From NCBI GenBank assembly GCA_000384495.1, contig ARQR01000011.1, positions 1 through 16,595 on the forward strand: a stretch of 16,595 bases of DNA. Reading direction: 5' to 3'. The notes below the pieces were generated by a model. The model was not told where the DNA came from, did no database searches, and saw only the letters and a program-made list of their open reading frames with translations. How positions within the stretch are numbered: the stretch's first letter is position 1; each line of letters starts with the position of its first letter. The translations under genes were made by a program, and so were the position numbers. This DNA comes from an actinobacterium SCGC AAA015-D07 (GTDB lineage Bacteria > Actinomycetota > Acidimicrobiia > Actinomarinales > Actinomarinaceae). Positions 5,131 through 14,368 of this stretch are shown piece after piece.

Positions 5131-7629
5131 GTGATAGTTCTCATAGATGGTTTCAGTGTTGCGTTTAGAGCTTTTTATGCTTTACCAGAGACCTTAATGA
5201 CTTCAAATGGAACGCCTACAAACGTTATACATGGTTTTTTATCCATGATTAATAAAGTCGTAAATGATTATGATCCCAAACAAATAATAATTACGTGGGA
5301 TCTACCAGGAAAAACATTTAGGAATGACATATATAAAGAGTACAAAGCAAATAGATCTCCAGCACCTGACAACTTTAACGTTCAAATTCCTTTATTACAT
5401 GAACTCATTGAATCATTTAATATTCCACAAGTTTCAGTTGAAGGACATGAGGCTGATGATGTTTTAGGTTCTTTATCCACCCTTTTTAATCAAAATAATA
5501 AAAATGTATTGATAGTGACTGGAGATAGAGATACTTTTCAATTAATAACAAAAAAAACAAATATTTTATATACAAAAAGAGGGATTACGGATACTGATAA
5601 AGTAGATGAATCATTTTTTAAAAATAAGTTTGGCATTAAACCATCACAATACATAGAGTATCTAGCTTTAAAGGGTGATCCTTCTGATAACATACCAGGT
5701 CTTGCAGGGGTGGGAGAGAAAACAGCAATTTCACTTCTCCAACAGTATGAGAATATTGACAAAATATATAAAAACCTTGACGAGTTAACTCCTAAGTTGA
5801 AAAACTCATTTGAAGAAAATAAAGAAATTTTATTTATAAGTAAGGAGTTAGCAACTATAAAAACTGATTTAGATCTAGAATTGCCAACAGTAAAAACTAG
5901 CGAAACTGCATATTTATCTGATCAGGTATTACTAGAAGCTCAAGAAAAGGTCTTAAATCTAGAACTTAATAAATACACAATATCTCAAGATGAAAATATC
6001 GAGTTAGAGATTGAAAATGATTCAAAAGAAGATATATCTGAAAATAAAAAGCTAGAAGGTAAAGCATACTTACTAAATTTTGAAGAAGATATATATTTCA
6101 TACAAAAAGATAGTTTTGGAAAATATATTGGCAAAATTTCAGATCTAAAGGAATTAATATTCTTAAACTCCCAAAGTATTTTGGAAATAATAGATGAAAA
6201 AATTAATTTTGAAAAGGCAGACGCATATGACTGCATTTTATTTCTAAAAGATCCAAGCATAAGGCCTGATAATCTTTTAAGTATTTGTAAGCATATTAAT
6301 AGAACATCAGGTCTTACTAAGAAGTCAGAAGTTTATGAATTTCTTCAATTTTTCCAAAAAAATATTGAATTTATTGACAAAGAAATTAATAAATTTAAAA
6401 CAGATAAAAAACTGTACCTTATCTATAAAGATCTAGATTATCCAATGTTAAAAATCTTAGATTCAATGAACAAGAAGGGTGTAAGAATATCATTAAAAAA
6501 AATTGAGATACTTTCAGAGGAGATAAATCATGAATTAGAAAATTATAAAAACGCTATCAAGTCAATCACAAAAAAAGACTTTAATTTAAATTCTCCAAAA
6601 CAACTATCTGAAATTCTTTACGAAGACATGAAATATCCTGTTCTTAAAAAAACTCCAAAAGGAGCACCATCGACCGATGCATCAGTCCTAGAAGAGCTCT
6701 CAAAATCTCATGAGCTTCCAAAACTAATTTTGAAATATAGAGAGTATGAAAAGTTACGCTCTACATACATCGAAGGCTTAAAAAATGAAGTTATTAAGAA
6801 CAGAGTACATACCAGTTACAATTTATTTGGAACAACAACAGGCCGTCTTTCTTCAGAAAAACCAAATTTACAAAATATTCCAAATAAAACAGACATGGGT
6901 CAAAGAATAAGAGAATTTTTTATTGCTGATTCTAAACATGTTTTTGTTATTGCTGATTATTCACAAATAGAGTTGAGAGTTCTTGCTCATTTAAGTAACG
7001 ATAAATCAATGATTGATATGTTACAAAATAGAGAATCTGATATTCACTCAGAGACTGCTTCAAAAATTTTTCAAACAAATATTGAATCTGTAACAAAAGA
7101 TATGAGAAGAAAGGCTAAGGAAGTTAATTTTGGTTTAATTTATGGAATGGAATCGTTTGGTCTCTCTAAAAGCTTAAATATTTCAAAAAAAGAAGCCGAG
7201 GAGCTAATAGAAGCATATTTTTCACAATTTCCAAAGATAAAAGGTTTTCTTGACAAAATAGTCGATGACGCAACCACAAACACCTTTACCGAAACGCTCT
7301 ATGGTAGAAAAAGATATATTAAAGAATTAGCATCATCTAACTTTCAGTTAAAAGCAATGGGAAAAAGAATTGCTATGAATGCACCTATACAAGGAACAGC
7401 TTCAGACATTATGAAAATCGCAATGATAAAGCTTAATAAAGAAATTCAAAAAATAAAATCAACTGATCTTCTTTTACAAATACATGATGAGATTATTATT
7501 CAGACACCCAAAGAATCTGCCAATAAAGTATCAAAGATAGTTAAAAAGGAGATGGAGGGTGCGTCTAAATTAAAAGTTCCACTTTTTGTTGATATAAAAG
7601 AAAATATAAACTTATCAAATTTAAATTAA
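5131..7629 (+). CDS. polA: DNA polymerase I, proofreading domain degenerate
   Basis: Fills repair gaps and removes Okazaki primers. Domains in order: a 5'-3' flap exonuclease (about 1-260) with D6, EADD (107-110), GDRDTFQLI and GDPSDNIPGLAGVGEKTA; a middle 3'-5' exonuclease-like region (about 290-420) in which I find none of the DEDD catalytic motifs, so proofreading is probably absent, as in Taq and mycobacterial PolA; and the polymerase domain. Polymerase motif A is VIADYSQIELRVLAH with D609; motif B, RRKAKEVNFGLIYGM, has K663, F667 and Y671; motif C is QIHDEI with D786 and E787. F667 is the residue that disfavours dideoxynucleotides. Length, 832 residues, is normal for proofreading-deficient forms. 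The GTG at 5131 is the only usable start: an ATG at 5123 and a GTG at 5126 are out of frame, and an in-frame stop lies at 5119-5121. The cluster with uvrBAC fits its role in excision repair. Confidence 0.98.
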   Translation: MIVLIDGFSVAFRAFYALPETLMTSNGTPTNVIHGFLSMINKVVNDYDPKQIIITWDLPGKTFRNDIYKEYKANRSPAPDNFNVQIPLLHELIESFNIPQVSVEGHEADDVLGSLSTLFNQNNKNVLIVTGDRDTFQLITKKTNILYTKRGITDTDKVDESFFKNKFGIKPSQYIEYLALKGDPSDNIPGLAGVGEKTAISLLQQYENIDKIYKNLDELTPKLKNSFEENKEILFISKELATIKTDLDLELPTVKTSETAYLSDQVLLEAQEKVLNLELNKYTISQDENIELEIENDSKEDISENKKLEGKAYLLNFEEDIYFIQKDSFGKYIGKISDLKELIFLNSQSILEIIDEKINFEKADAYDCILFLKDPSIRPDNLLSICKHINRTSGLTKKSEVYEFLQFFQKNIEFIDKEINKFKTDKKLYLIYKDLDYPMLKILDSMNKKGVRISLKKIEILSEEINHELENYKNAIKSITKKDFNLNSPKQLSEILYEDMKYPVLKKTPKGAPSTDASVLEELSKSHELPKLILKYREYEKLRSTYIEGLKNEVIKNRVHTSYNLFGTTTGRLSSEKPNLQNIPNKTDMGQRIREFFIADSKHVFVIADYSQIELRVLAHLSNDKSMIDMLQNRESDIHSETASKIFQTNIESVTKDMRRKAKEVNFGLIYGMESFGLSKSLNISKKEAEELIEAYFSQFPKIKGFLDKIVDDATTNTFTETLYGRKRYIKELASSNFQLKAMGKRIAMNAPIQGTASDIMKIAMIKLNKEIQKIKSTDLLLQIHDEIIIQTPKESANKVSKIVKKEMEGASKLKVPLFVDIKENINLSNLN

Positions 7630-7633
7630 TTAC

Positions 7634-7660
7634 TTGCAAATTACACAAATATGTTATCCT
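7634..7660 (+). promoter_or_regulatory. Putative promoter for rpsA with extended -10
   Basis: TTGCAA at 7634-7639 could be a -35, and TATCCT at 7655-7660 a -10 of the TAnnnT type, preceded by TG plus one base at 7652-7654 as in extended -10 promoters. The spacer is 15 bp, slightly short. It would give a 5' leader of about 30 nt before the ATG at 7698. A second, consensus TATAAT lies at 7688-7693, only 4 nt before that ATG, probably too close to act as its promoter. Confidence 0.45.
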
Positions 7661-7697
7661 AAGAAACGCAATACTATGATTGGAATTTATAATACAT

Positions 7698-8966
7698 ATG
7701 TCAGATAGCCAAAATGAGGCAGTAAAGCCAATCAATGACGTAAACCTTCCTGAAGACATCAGCCCAGATGATTTTCCAGCATTATTAGAACAAACACTTG
7801 TATCTTTTAAAAATGGTGATGTTATTGAAGGGACCGTGGTCAGGATTGACAGAAATGAAGTCATGGTTGATGTTGGTTATAAGTCCGAAGGTGTAATTCC
7901 ATCCAGAGAATTATCAGTAAGAAAATCAATAAATCCTAACGAAGTATTTAATGTTGGTGATAAAGTACAAGCTCTTGTTCTTGAAAAAGAAGACGATGAA
8001 GGAAGACTAATTTTATCTGTAAAAAGAGCAATATATGAAAAAGCCTGGGGAGACATTCAGACAATTTCAGATCAAAATAAGTCAGTAAAAGGAACAGTTA
8101 TTGAATCCGTCAAAGGAGGTCTAATTGTTGATATTGGTGTAAGAGGATTTCTACCTGCATCATTAATAGATGTAAGAAGAGTGAAGGAGCTTAGTTCATA
8201 TGTCGGTGAAGAGGTTGAAGCGAAAATATTAGAATTAGATAAACAAAGAAATAACATAGTTCTTTCGAGAAAAGCACATTTAGAAGAAGAACTTTCTGAA
8301 GAGAGACAAGGATTTTTAGGTGACTTACAAGTTGGCGATGTAAAAGATGGCAAGATATCATCTATTGTAAATTTCGGCGCATTTGTAGATATTGGTGGAA
8401 TGGATGGACTTGTCCATGTTTCAGAGTTGTCATGGAGACATGTTGAAAACCCAAATGAAATAGTAAAAGTTGGTGATGCCGTAACAGTTAAAGTTTTAGA
8501 AATTGATAATGATAAGGAAAGGATATCATTATCTATTAAACAGGTTACCGAAGATCCTTGGCTAGATTTTGAACTTAATTTTAATGAAGGAGATGTTGTA
8601 GATGGAGAAGTTACAAAAGTTGTACCTTTTGGTGCATTTGTAACAATAGGCAAAGGTGTTGAGGGACTGGTCCATGTTTCAGAGATCTCTGTAGATAAAA
8701 TTGAATCTCCAGAACTTGCGTTAGCCATTGGCCAAGGAGTAAAAATTAAAATTATGGAACTTGATATACCAAAGAGAAGAGTAAATCTATCAATTAAACA
8801 AGCCGATCCTAATTGGGAAGTTAAAGAAGAAGAAAAAAATAAGCCAAAAACTCACTCATCACAATCAGATGATAAACCTGCAGAAAGACAAACCGTTGAA
8901 GGCGTTGATGAATCCCTTGAAAATATATTGCAGGAACTTAAAGAAAGAGGAATTGGAAGTAATTAA
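7698..8966 (+). CDS. rpsA: 30S ribosomal protein S1, four S1 domains (actinobacterial type)
   Basis: Binds mRNA on the 30S subunit and helps initiation on structured or leader-bearing messages. The protein has 422 residues with four S1 OB-fold domains at about 39-107, 126-192, 212-281 and 297-368. Each carries the G-x-V...G-x-x-V-D-x-G...G-hydrophobic-x-P/H pattern, for example NGDVIEGTVVRIDRNEVMVD and KGTVIESVKGGLIVDIGVRG. The text follows mycobacterial S1 closely, including EGVIPxRELS, EGRLILS and NFGAFVDIGGxDGLVHVSELSW. Domains 3 and 4 share the FGAFV motif and are the most conserved. The acidic, lysine-rich C-terminal tail is shorter than in Mycobacterium (about 481 residues in total) yet ends with a similar LQELKERG helix. 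I chose ATG 7698 over an in-frame TTG at 7680 because S1 proteins begin with a short acidic leader like MSDSQNE. It lies 68 bp after polA, with its own probable promoter. Confidence 0.98.
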   Translation: MSDSQNEAVKPINDVNLPEDISPDDFPALLEQTLVSFKNGDVIEGTVVRIDRNEVMVDVGYKSEGVIPSRELSVRKSINPNEVFNVGDKVQALVLEKEDDEGRLILSVKRAIYEKAWGDIQTISDQNKSVKGTVIESVKGGLIVDIGVRGFLPASLIDVRRVKELSSYVGEEVEAKILELDKQRNNIVLSRKAHLEEELSEERQGFLGDLQVGDVKDGKISSIVNFGAFVDIGGMDGLVHVSELSWRHVENPNEIVKVGDAVTVKVLEIDNDKERISLSIKQVTEDPWLDFELNFNEGDVVDGEVTKVVPFGAFVTIGKGVEGLVHVSEISVDKIESPELALAIGQGVKIKIMELDIPKRRVNLSIKQADPNWEVKEEEKNKPKTHSSQSDDKPAERQTVEGVDESLENILQELKERGIGSN

Positions 8967-8993
8967 CAATTAAAGTTAAATTCTAATTTTCCT

Positions 8994-8999
8994 TAATCT
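8994..8999 (+). promoter_or_regulatory. Putative -10 element for the coaE-uvrBAC operon
   Basis: TAATCT in the 40-bp rpsA-coaE gap ends 7 nt before the coaE ATG. No ribosome binding site lies between. If used, the operon mRNA would begin at or next to the start codon. Readthrough from rpsA is equally possible, since no terminator hairpin follows rpsA. Confidence 0.4.
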
Positions 9000-9006
9000 T
9001 ATATAT

Positions 9007-9564
9007 ATGTTTAAAAATGGAATAGTTATTACTGGACCTATTGGTTCTGGTAAATCAGAGGCTTTAAAAATAATTAAAAAACTAGGTTATCTTACAGTTG
9101 ATCTTGATGTTATATCAAATGAAATCCTAGAAAGCGATGAAGGAATTAAATTTTTAGATTCAACTTTTCCTGATTGTATAAACGAAAATAGTATAGACAG
9201 AACAAGGCTGGCAAACATTGTTTTTAAAAACAAAGATCAATTAAAAATACTTGAGAGCTTTTTACATCCAAAAGTTCAAGAAAAATTACTATCTATTTTA
9301 GAAAAAAATGAGGGACTTACTTTTATCGAAGTATCAGCACCAAAAAGTGTTACAGACTTATTTAAATGTATTGTGATTTGGAGTCCCAAAGAAGTACGCA
9401 TAAAGAGATTGCTTGATAGAGGAATGGATGAAGAAGATATTACAAATCGAATAAATAATCAACCTAATGATGAGTGGTGGTACTCCATTGGCACACTGAT
9501 TGAAAATAATAAAATCGAAGACTTAGAAAATAAATTAAATTATGAAATTTTAAAGTTATTATGA
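9007..9564 (+). CDS. coaE: Dephospho-CoA kinase, divergent
   Basis: Phosphorylates the ribose 3'-hydroxyl of dephospho-CoA, the last step of coenzyme A synthesis. The P-loop is GPIGSGKS (10-17). After it come VDLDVISNEIL, corresponding to the family's D-x-D-x-I/V segment, and LHPKV, the conserved HP motif of the CoA-binding helix. Then follow the lid-like region KRLLDRGMDEEDITNRINNQ, which matches Rx(L)xxRxxxxxxxxxRxxxQ, and a late TLIENN. The 185 residues are close to the usual 195-205 of single-domain CoaE; the C-terminal extension found on some actinobacterial CoaE proteins is absent. It is unusual in carrying EVSAPKS where most family members have a hydrophobic P-LLFE, and SIGTLIENN where most have ADxVIxN. 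Position between rpsA and uvrB, as in mycobacteria, supports the call. The last 4 bp overlap the uvrB start (ATGA). Confidence 0.92.
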   Translation: MFKNGIVITGPIGSGKSEALKIIKKLGYLTVDLDVISNEILESDEGIKFLDSTFPDCINENSIDRTRLANIVFKNKDQLKILESFLHPKVQEKLLSILEKNEGLTFIEVSAPKSVTDLFKCIVIWSPKEVRIKRLLDRGMDEEDITNRINNQPNDEWWYSIGTLIENNKIEDLENKLNYEILKLL

Positions 9565-11558
9565 AAAAATTTAAAGTCATTTCAGAATTTACACCCAAAG
9601 GAGATCAGCCTGCTGCAATCAAAAAACTAAAAAATGGTATAGACAATAATATTGACTTTCAAACATTAATGGGGATTACAGGTTCTGGAAAATCTGCAAC
9701 TATTGCATGGCTTATAGAGGAAATTCAGAAACCTACTCTTGTTTTAGCACCAAACAAAGCTTTGGCTGCACAACTAGCAAATGAGTTTAAACAATTTTTT
9801 CCTGAAAACAGGGTTGAGTACTTTGTTTCATACTATGACTATTACCAACCAGAAGCATATGTACCTCGGACTGATACATTTATTGAAAAAGATGCAAACA
9901 TAAATGAGGAAATAGACAGGTTAAGACACGCTGCTACAAGTGCTCTACTTTTGAGAAATGATGTTATAGTAGTTTCCTCTGTTTCTTGTATTTATGGACT
10001 TGGTTCTCCTAAAGAATATAAAAATAAAATAATCCCAATAATCCAAGGTAATGAATTTGATTTAGATGATTTGATAAGTCAGCTTATAAAACAACAATAT
10101 ATTAGAAATGACCTTGTTGTAACAAGAGGAACATTTAGATTAAAAGGTGATACTTTGGATATATTTCCCGTCTATGAGGAAACAATATTTAGAGTTGAAT
10201 TTTACGGTGATGAAATTGAGAAAATATCACGTATTGATCCAGTAACTGGTGAAATACTTGAAAAACTAAGTGAGTTAGCAATATTCCCAGCATCTCATTA
10301 TGTTACATCTGATGATGAAAGAAAAAGTGCATTAAAAGAAATAGAAAATGATTTATCTAAGCAAATTGCAAAGTTTGAGAGTGAAAATAAGTTATTAGAA
10401 GCACAACGTATAAAACAAAGAACAATGTTTGATTTAGAAATGTTAACTGAATTAGGTGTATGTTCTGGAATTGAAAATTATTCAAGATATTTTGACGGAA
10501 GAAAACCTGGTGAAGCACCATATACATTGATCGATTTTTTCCCAAAAGATTTTTTAATGGTTGTTGATGAAAGTCATATTGCAATACCTCAGATTAGAGG
10601 CCAATATGAAGGTGATAAATCAAGAAAATCAACACTTGTAGATTATGGATTTAGATTGCCAGCTGCATTGGACAATCGACCATTAAAATTTGATGAGTGG
10701 AAAAATAAAGTAAGCTCAACTGTTTTAGTTTCAGCTACTCCTGGAAAATGGGAAAACGAAAATTCTGAAATTTTTATTGAGCAAATTATTAGGCCTACAG
10801 GTTTATTAGATCCAAATATTTTTGTTAGACCAACCAAAAATCAAATTGAAGATTTGTTAAGTGAGATAAAATCAGTAATTGATAATGGCAATAGAGTATT
10901 AGTCACGACTCTTACTAAAAAAATGAGTGAGGCACTAAGTGACTATTTTTTAAAAATGGGAATTAAAACAAGATATCTTCATTCGGACATAGATACTTTA
11001 GAAAGAATTGAAATCCTAAGGGATTTAAGAAAAGGTGAATTTGATGTTTTAGTTGGTATTAATTTACTCAGAGAGGGATTAGATTTACCAGAAGTTCAAT
11101 TGGTAGCCATTATGGATGCTGATAAAGAAGGCTTTTTAAGATCTGAGACCAGTCTTATACAAACAGTAGGAAGAGCTGCAAGAAACAAAGATGGATATGT
11201 GATTATGTACGCTGATAAAGTTACAGACTCTATAACTAAATCCGTTAATGAGACAAAAAGACGAAGAGAAATCCAAAAACAACATAATGAGAAATACAAT
11301 ATCAATCCCACTACGGTAAAAAAAGAAATCACTGATATTTTAGAAATAGTTGAAAGAAATAGACCTTCTAAAGAAGATATTTCTTTTAGAACAAACATAA
11401 ATTTAAAAAATGCATCGAGAGAAGATTTATACAAAATTTCAAAAGACATAGAAAAAGAAATGAAAGTAGCTGCAGATTTATTAGAATTTGAGGTCGCTGC
11501 TAGATTAAGAGACGAATTAAAAGAAATAAAAAAAGAAATTATGGAGCTTCCTAGTTAA
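9561..11558 (+). CDS. uvrB: Excinuclease ABC subunit B
   Basis: The damage-verifying helicase-like subunit of nucleotide excision repair: it is loaded on DNA by UvrA and recruits UvrC. 665 residues, normal length. The N-terminal FTPKGDQPAAI is followed by Walker A GITGSGKS (38-45), which has serine where UvrB usually has threonine. The beta-hairpin that clamps a DNA strand is YYDYYQPEAYVPRTDTFIEK. Walker B is VVDESHI with D336 and E337. The helicase C-terminal half shows TTLTKKMSEAL, the DxDTxxR-like DIDTLERIEILRDLRKGEFD, VGINLLREGLDLPEV and QTVGRAARN. A UVR domain for UvrC contact closes the protein, about 625-660, with DLLEFEVAARLRDEL. The gene overlaps coaE by 4 bp and shares one base with uvrA, so translation is probably coupled. 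Confidence 0.99.
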   Translation: MKKFKVISEFTPKGDQPAAIKKLKNGIDNNIDFQTLMGITGSGKSATIAWLIEEIQKPTLVLAPNKALAAQLANEFKQFFPENRVEYFVSYYDYYQPEAYVPRTDTFIEKDANINEEIDRLRHAATSALLLRNDVIVVSSVSCIYGLGSPKEYKNKIIPIIQGNEFDLDDLISQLIKQQYIRNDLVVTRGTFRLKGDTLDIFPVYEETIFRVEFYGDEIEKISRIDPVTGEILEKLSELAIFPASHYVTSDDERKSALKEIENDLSKQIAKFESENKLLEAQRIKQRTMFDLEMLTELGVCSGIENYSRYFDGRKPGEAPYTLIDFFPKDFLMVVDESHIAIPQIRGQYEGDKSRKSTLVDYGFRLPAALDNRPLKFDEWKNKVSSTVLVSATPGKWENENSEIFIEQIIRPTGLLDPNIFVRPTKNQIEDLLSEIKSVIDNGNRVLVTTLTKKMSEALSDYFLKMGIKTRYLHSDIDTLERIEILRDLRKGEFDVLVGINLLREGLDLPEVQLVAIMDADKEGFLRSETSLIQTVGRAARNKDGYVIMYADKVTDSITKSVNETKRRREIQKQHNEKYNINPTTVKKEITDILEIVERNRPSKEDISFRTNINLKNASREDLYKISKDIEKEMKVAADLLEFEVAARLRDELKEIKKEIMELPS

Positions 11559-14368
11559 TGAAAAATGAGTATTTAAAAGTAAAAGGTGCAAAAGAGCATA
11601 ATCTAAAAGATATCAGTGTTGATATACCTAAAAATCAATTGGTAGTAATAACGGGCTTATCAGGCTCGGGAAAATCTTCTTTAGCTTTTGACACAATCTA
11701 TGCAGAAGGCCAAAGAAGATATGTCGAAAGTTTATCTGCATATGCACGTCAATTTCTTGGACAAATGGAAAAACCAAATGTGGAGCAGATTGAAGGATTA
11801 TCTCCAGCAATAGCAATTGATCAAAAAACGTCTTCAAGAAGTCCTAGATCAACAGTTGGAACTGTGACTGAAATCCATGACTATTTAAGGCTTTTGTGGG
11901 CAAGAATAGGCATTAGTTATTGTCCAAATTGTGGATCAAAAATCGAGAAACAATCAACTGATTTTATTGTAAATCAAATTTTAGAGATTGGAGAAGACAT
12001 AAATGTAGAGATACTTGCACCAGTTGTAAAATCACGAAAAGGTGAATTTGAAACATTGTTTAAAGATCTTCTAAAACAAGGGTTCAGTAGAGCTTATGTT
12101 GACGGGGAACTTATAAGATTAGATGAAGCCAAACGACTAGATAGATATTTCAATCACAACATATCAGTTGTTGTTGATAGAGTAAAAATAAAAAAAACAG
12201 GTGGTAGGAGATTACCACAATCTGTGGAAGCAGCAATAAATTTAACAAATGGTTTGATAGATGTAAAAATCGATGAAGAAATTAAAAACTTTAGTCAAAA
12301 TCTTGGCTGTAAAGAATGCGGAACTTCTTATGGAAAACTTGAACCCAGAGATTTTTCATTCAACTCACCATTTGGTGCTTGTGAGTCATGCAATGGAATT
12401 GGTATTAATTATGAAATAGATGAAAACTTGCTTATTAAGGATTCTGAGCAAGCAATTGATGACAATGTTTTTCCTGAAATGTCAAAGAGAAAATATTTTC
12501 GTGCTCAAATATATGGTGTTTGCGAATATTTCAATATACCTAGAAATATTCCATATAAAGATTTATCCGACAATGATAAATATATACTGCTGTTTGGATC
12601 AGACGGTATAAAAACTCCAATAAGATACACAAACAGATTTGGAAATTCTAGAACATGGGAAAGAGCTTTTCCAGGAGTAATCCCATTGTTTAAAAAAATA
12701 TACGAAGAAACTGACTCAGACCATAGAAGAGAATATTATATGCAATTTATGAGAGAATTGCCATGTAGCGATTGTGAAGGTGAAAGATTAAACTCACGGT
12801 CAAGAAATGTAAAAGTAAAATCACTAACACTTGGAGAGTTTAACAAATTATCAATTCAAAAAGCCAGCGAAATAATTCAAAATCTAAAACTTACAGGAAA
12901 CGAAAAAGAAATAGCTGAGACAATACTAAGGGAAATAAATGAAAGATTGCTTTTTCTTAATGAAGTTGGACTGAGTTATTTACAGTTAAATAGAGGCGCC
13001 GCAACTTTATCTGGCGGTGAAGCGCAAAGGATAAGATTAGCCACTCAAATAGGATCCGGTTTGACGGGTGTGCTCTATGTTTTGGATGAGCCCTCCATAG
13101 GCCTTCACCAGTCTGATAACAAAAAATTAATAGAAACTTTACTTAGGTTAAAGAATTTAGGAAATACAGTGCTTGTTGTTGAGCATGATGAAGAAACAAT
13201 GAGAAGTTCAGACTTTATTATTGATATCGGTTGGGGAGCAGGTGAAGAAGGTGGAAATATAGTTGCCACAGGTGACTGTGAATCAATATCCAAAAATAAA
13301 AAATCTATTACTGGTCAATACTTATCAGGAAAACAGATTGTTCCATATCCCAAAAATAGAAGAAAAGGTAACAATGAAAAGATTGTTGTAAGAGGAGCAA
13401 AAGAAAATAACCTAAAGAATTTAACAGCTGAATTTCCATTAGGAAAATTTATTTCGGTTACAGGTGTATCTGGAAGCGGAAAATCCACTCTTGTCTCAGA
13501 AATTCTATCAAAAGCAATTCAAAACGAATTTAATCGTAAAAACTGGAATCCTCCTGGTATTCATAAAAGCATTAGTGGATTAAATTATATTGACAAGTTA
13601 ATTGAAATAGATCAATCTCCAATTGGTCGTACACCAAGATCAAATCCTGCTACTTATTCAGGAGTATTTGACATGATACGTTCTTTATATTCTCAAACTG
13701 AAGAAGCAAAGATTAGAGGATATAAACCTGGTAGGTTCTCATTTAATGTTCCTGGTGGAAGGTGCGAGCTCTGCAAGGGAGACGGGACAATTAAAGTTGA
13801 GATGTATTTTCTACCTGATGTCTATGTAATGTGTGAAGATTGTAACGGTTCAAGATATAACAATGAAACTTTAAATATTCGTTGGAAAGGCAATAATATT
13901 GCTGATATATTAAACTCAACCGTTGAAAATTCACTGAAAATCTTTGAAAATCAGCCCCAAATTTCAAGAATTATTAAAACATTAGATGATGTTGGATTGT
14001 CATATATTACATTAGGACAATCAGCTACGACTTTGTCTGGTGGTGAAGCACAGAGAGTAAAGCTTGCAAAAGAATTAAGTAAGAGATCAACAGGAAGAAC
14101 AATGTACATCTTAGATGAGCCTACAACAGGATTACATTTTGCTGATGTTCAAAAGCTTTTAGAAGTTTTACATATGCTTGTTGACAAAGGCAATACAGTA
14201 TTAGTCATTGAACACAATCTAGATGTAATTAAAAACTCTGATTGGGTAATTGACTTAGGTCCTGAGGGGGGAGAAAATGGCGGAAAAATTGTCTCAGAGG
14301 GTACACCTGAAAGTATTGCTACTGATAAGACCTCTTTAACGGGGTATCATTTAAAGTCAGTCTTGTAA
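11558..14368 (+). CDS. uvrA: Excinuclease ABC subunit A
   Basis: Dimeric ABC-type ATPase that finds bulky DNA lesions and loads UvrB. 936 residues, full length, with the internal duplication typical of the family. The first half has Walker A GLSGSGKS (33-40), a zinc module C251-x2-C254-x20-C275-x2-C278, and an ABC signature in AATLSGGEAQRIRLA, followed by a Walker B ending LDEPSIGLH. The second half has GVSGSGKST, the zinc module C736-x2-C739-x19-C759-x2-C762 that contacts DNA, the signature ATTLSGGEAQRVKLA and LDEPTTGLH. The UvrB-binding region follows the first Walker A, with SAYARQFLGQMEKP. All key residues are present. It begins on the last base of uvrB and ends on the first base of uvrC. 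Confidence 0.99.
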   Translation: MKNEYLKVKGAKEHNLKDISVDIPKNQLVVITGLSGSGKSSLAFDTIYAEGQRRYVESLSAYARQFLGQMEKPNVEQIEGLSPAIAIDQKTSSRSPRSTVGTVTEIHDYLRLLWARIGISYCPNCGSKIEKQSTDFIVNQILEIGEDINVEILAPVVKSRKGEFETLFKDLLKQGFSRAYVDGELIRLDEAKRLDRYFNHNISVVVDRVKIKKTGGRRLPQSVEAAINLTNGLIDVKIDEEIKNFSQNLGCKECGTSYGKLEPRDFSFNSPFGACESCNGIGINYEIDENLLIKDSEQAIDDNVFPEMSKRKYFRAQIYGVCEYFNIPRNIPYKDLSDNDKYILLFGSDGIKTPIRYTNRFGNSRTWERAFPGVIPLFKKIYEETDSDHRREYYMQFMRELPCSDCEGERLNSRSRNVKVKSLTLGEFNKLSIQKASEIIQNLKLTGNEKEIAETILREINERLLFLNEVGLSYLQLNRGAATLSGGEAQRIRLATQIGSGLTGVLYVLDEPSIGLHQSDNKKLIETLLRLKNLGNTVLVVEHDEETMRSSDFIIDIGWGAGEEGGNIVATGDCESISKNKKSITGQYLSGKQIVPYPKNRRKGNNEKIVVRGAKENNLKNLTAEFPLGKFISVTGVSGSGKSTLVSEILSKAIQNEFNRKNWNPPGIHKSISGLNYIDKLIEIDQSPIGRTPRSNPATYSGVFDMIRSLYSQTEEAKIRGYKPGRFSFNVPGGRCELCKGDGTIKVEMYFLPDVYVMCEDCNGSRYNNETLNIRWKGNNIADILNSTVENSLKIFENQPQISRIIKTLDDVGLSYITLGQSATTLSGGEAQRVKLAKELSKRSTGRTMYILDEPTTGLHFADVQKLLEVLHMLVDKGNTVLVIEHNLDVIKNSDWVIDLGPEGGENGGKIVSEGTPESIATDKTSLTGYHLKSVL

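Noticed and set aside
5131..7629. A thermophile origin suggested by PolA having 832 residues and F667, like Taq polymerase
   Set aside because: The shared length and numbering are coincidental; sequence character is AT-rich and lysine- and asparagine-heavy, and the surroundings are actinobacterial.
7680..7697. Extending rpsA six codons upstream to an in-frame TTG
   Set aside because: The stretch encodes MEFIIH, overlaps a consensus TATAAT, and lacks the acidic character of S1 N-termini; the ATG at 7698 is better.
8072..8728. A 218-codon minus-strand open frame inside rpsA
   Set aside because: It is antisense to four-domain S1, its serine- and threonine-rich product follows from the codon bias of rpsA, and no motif or start signal supports it.
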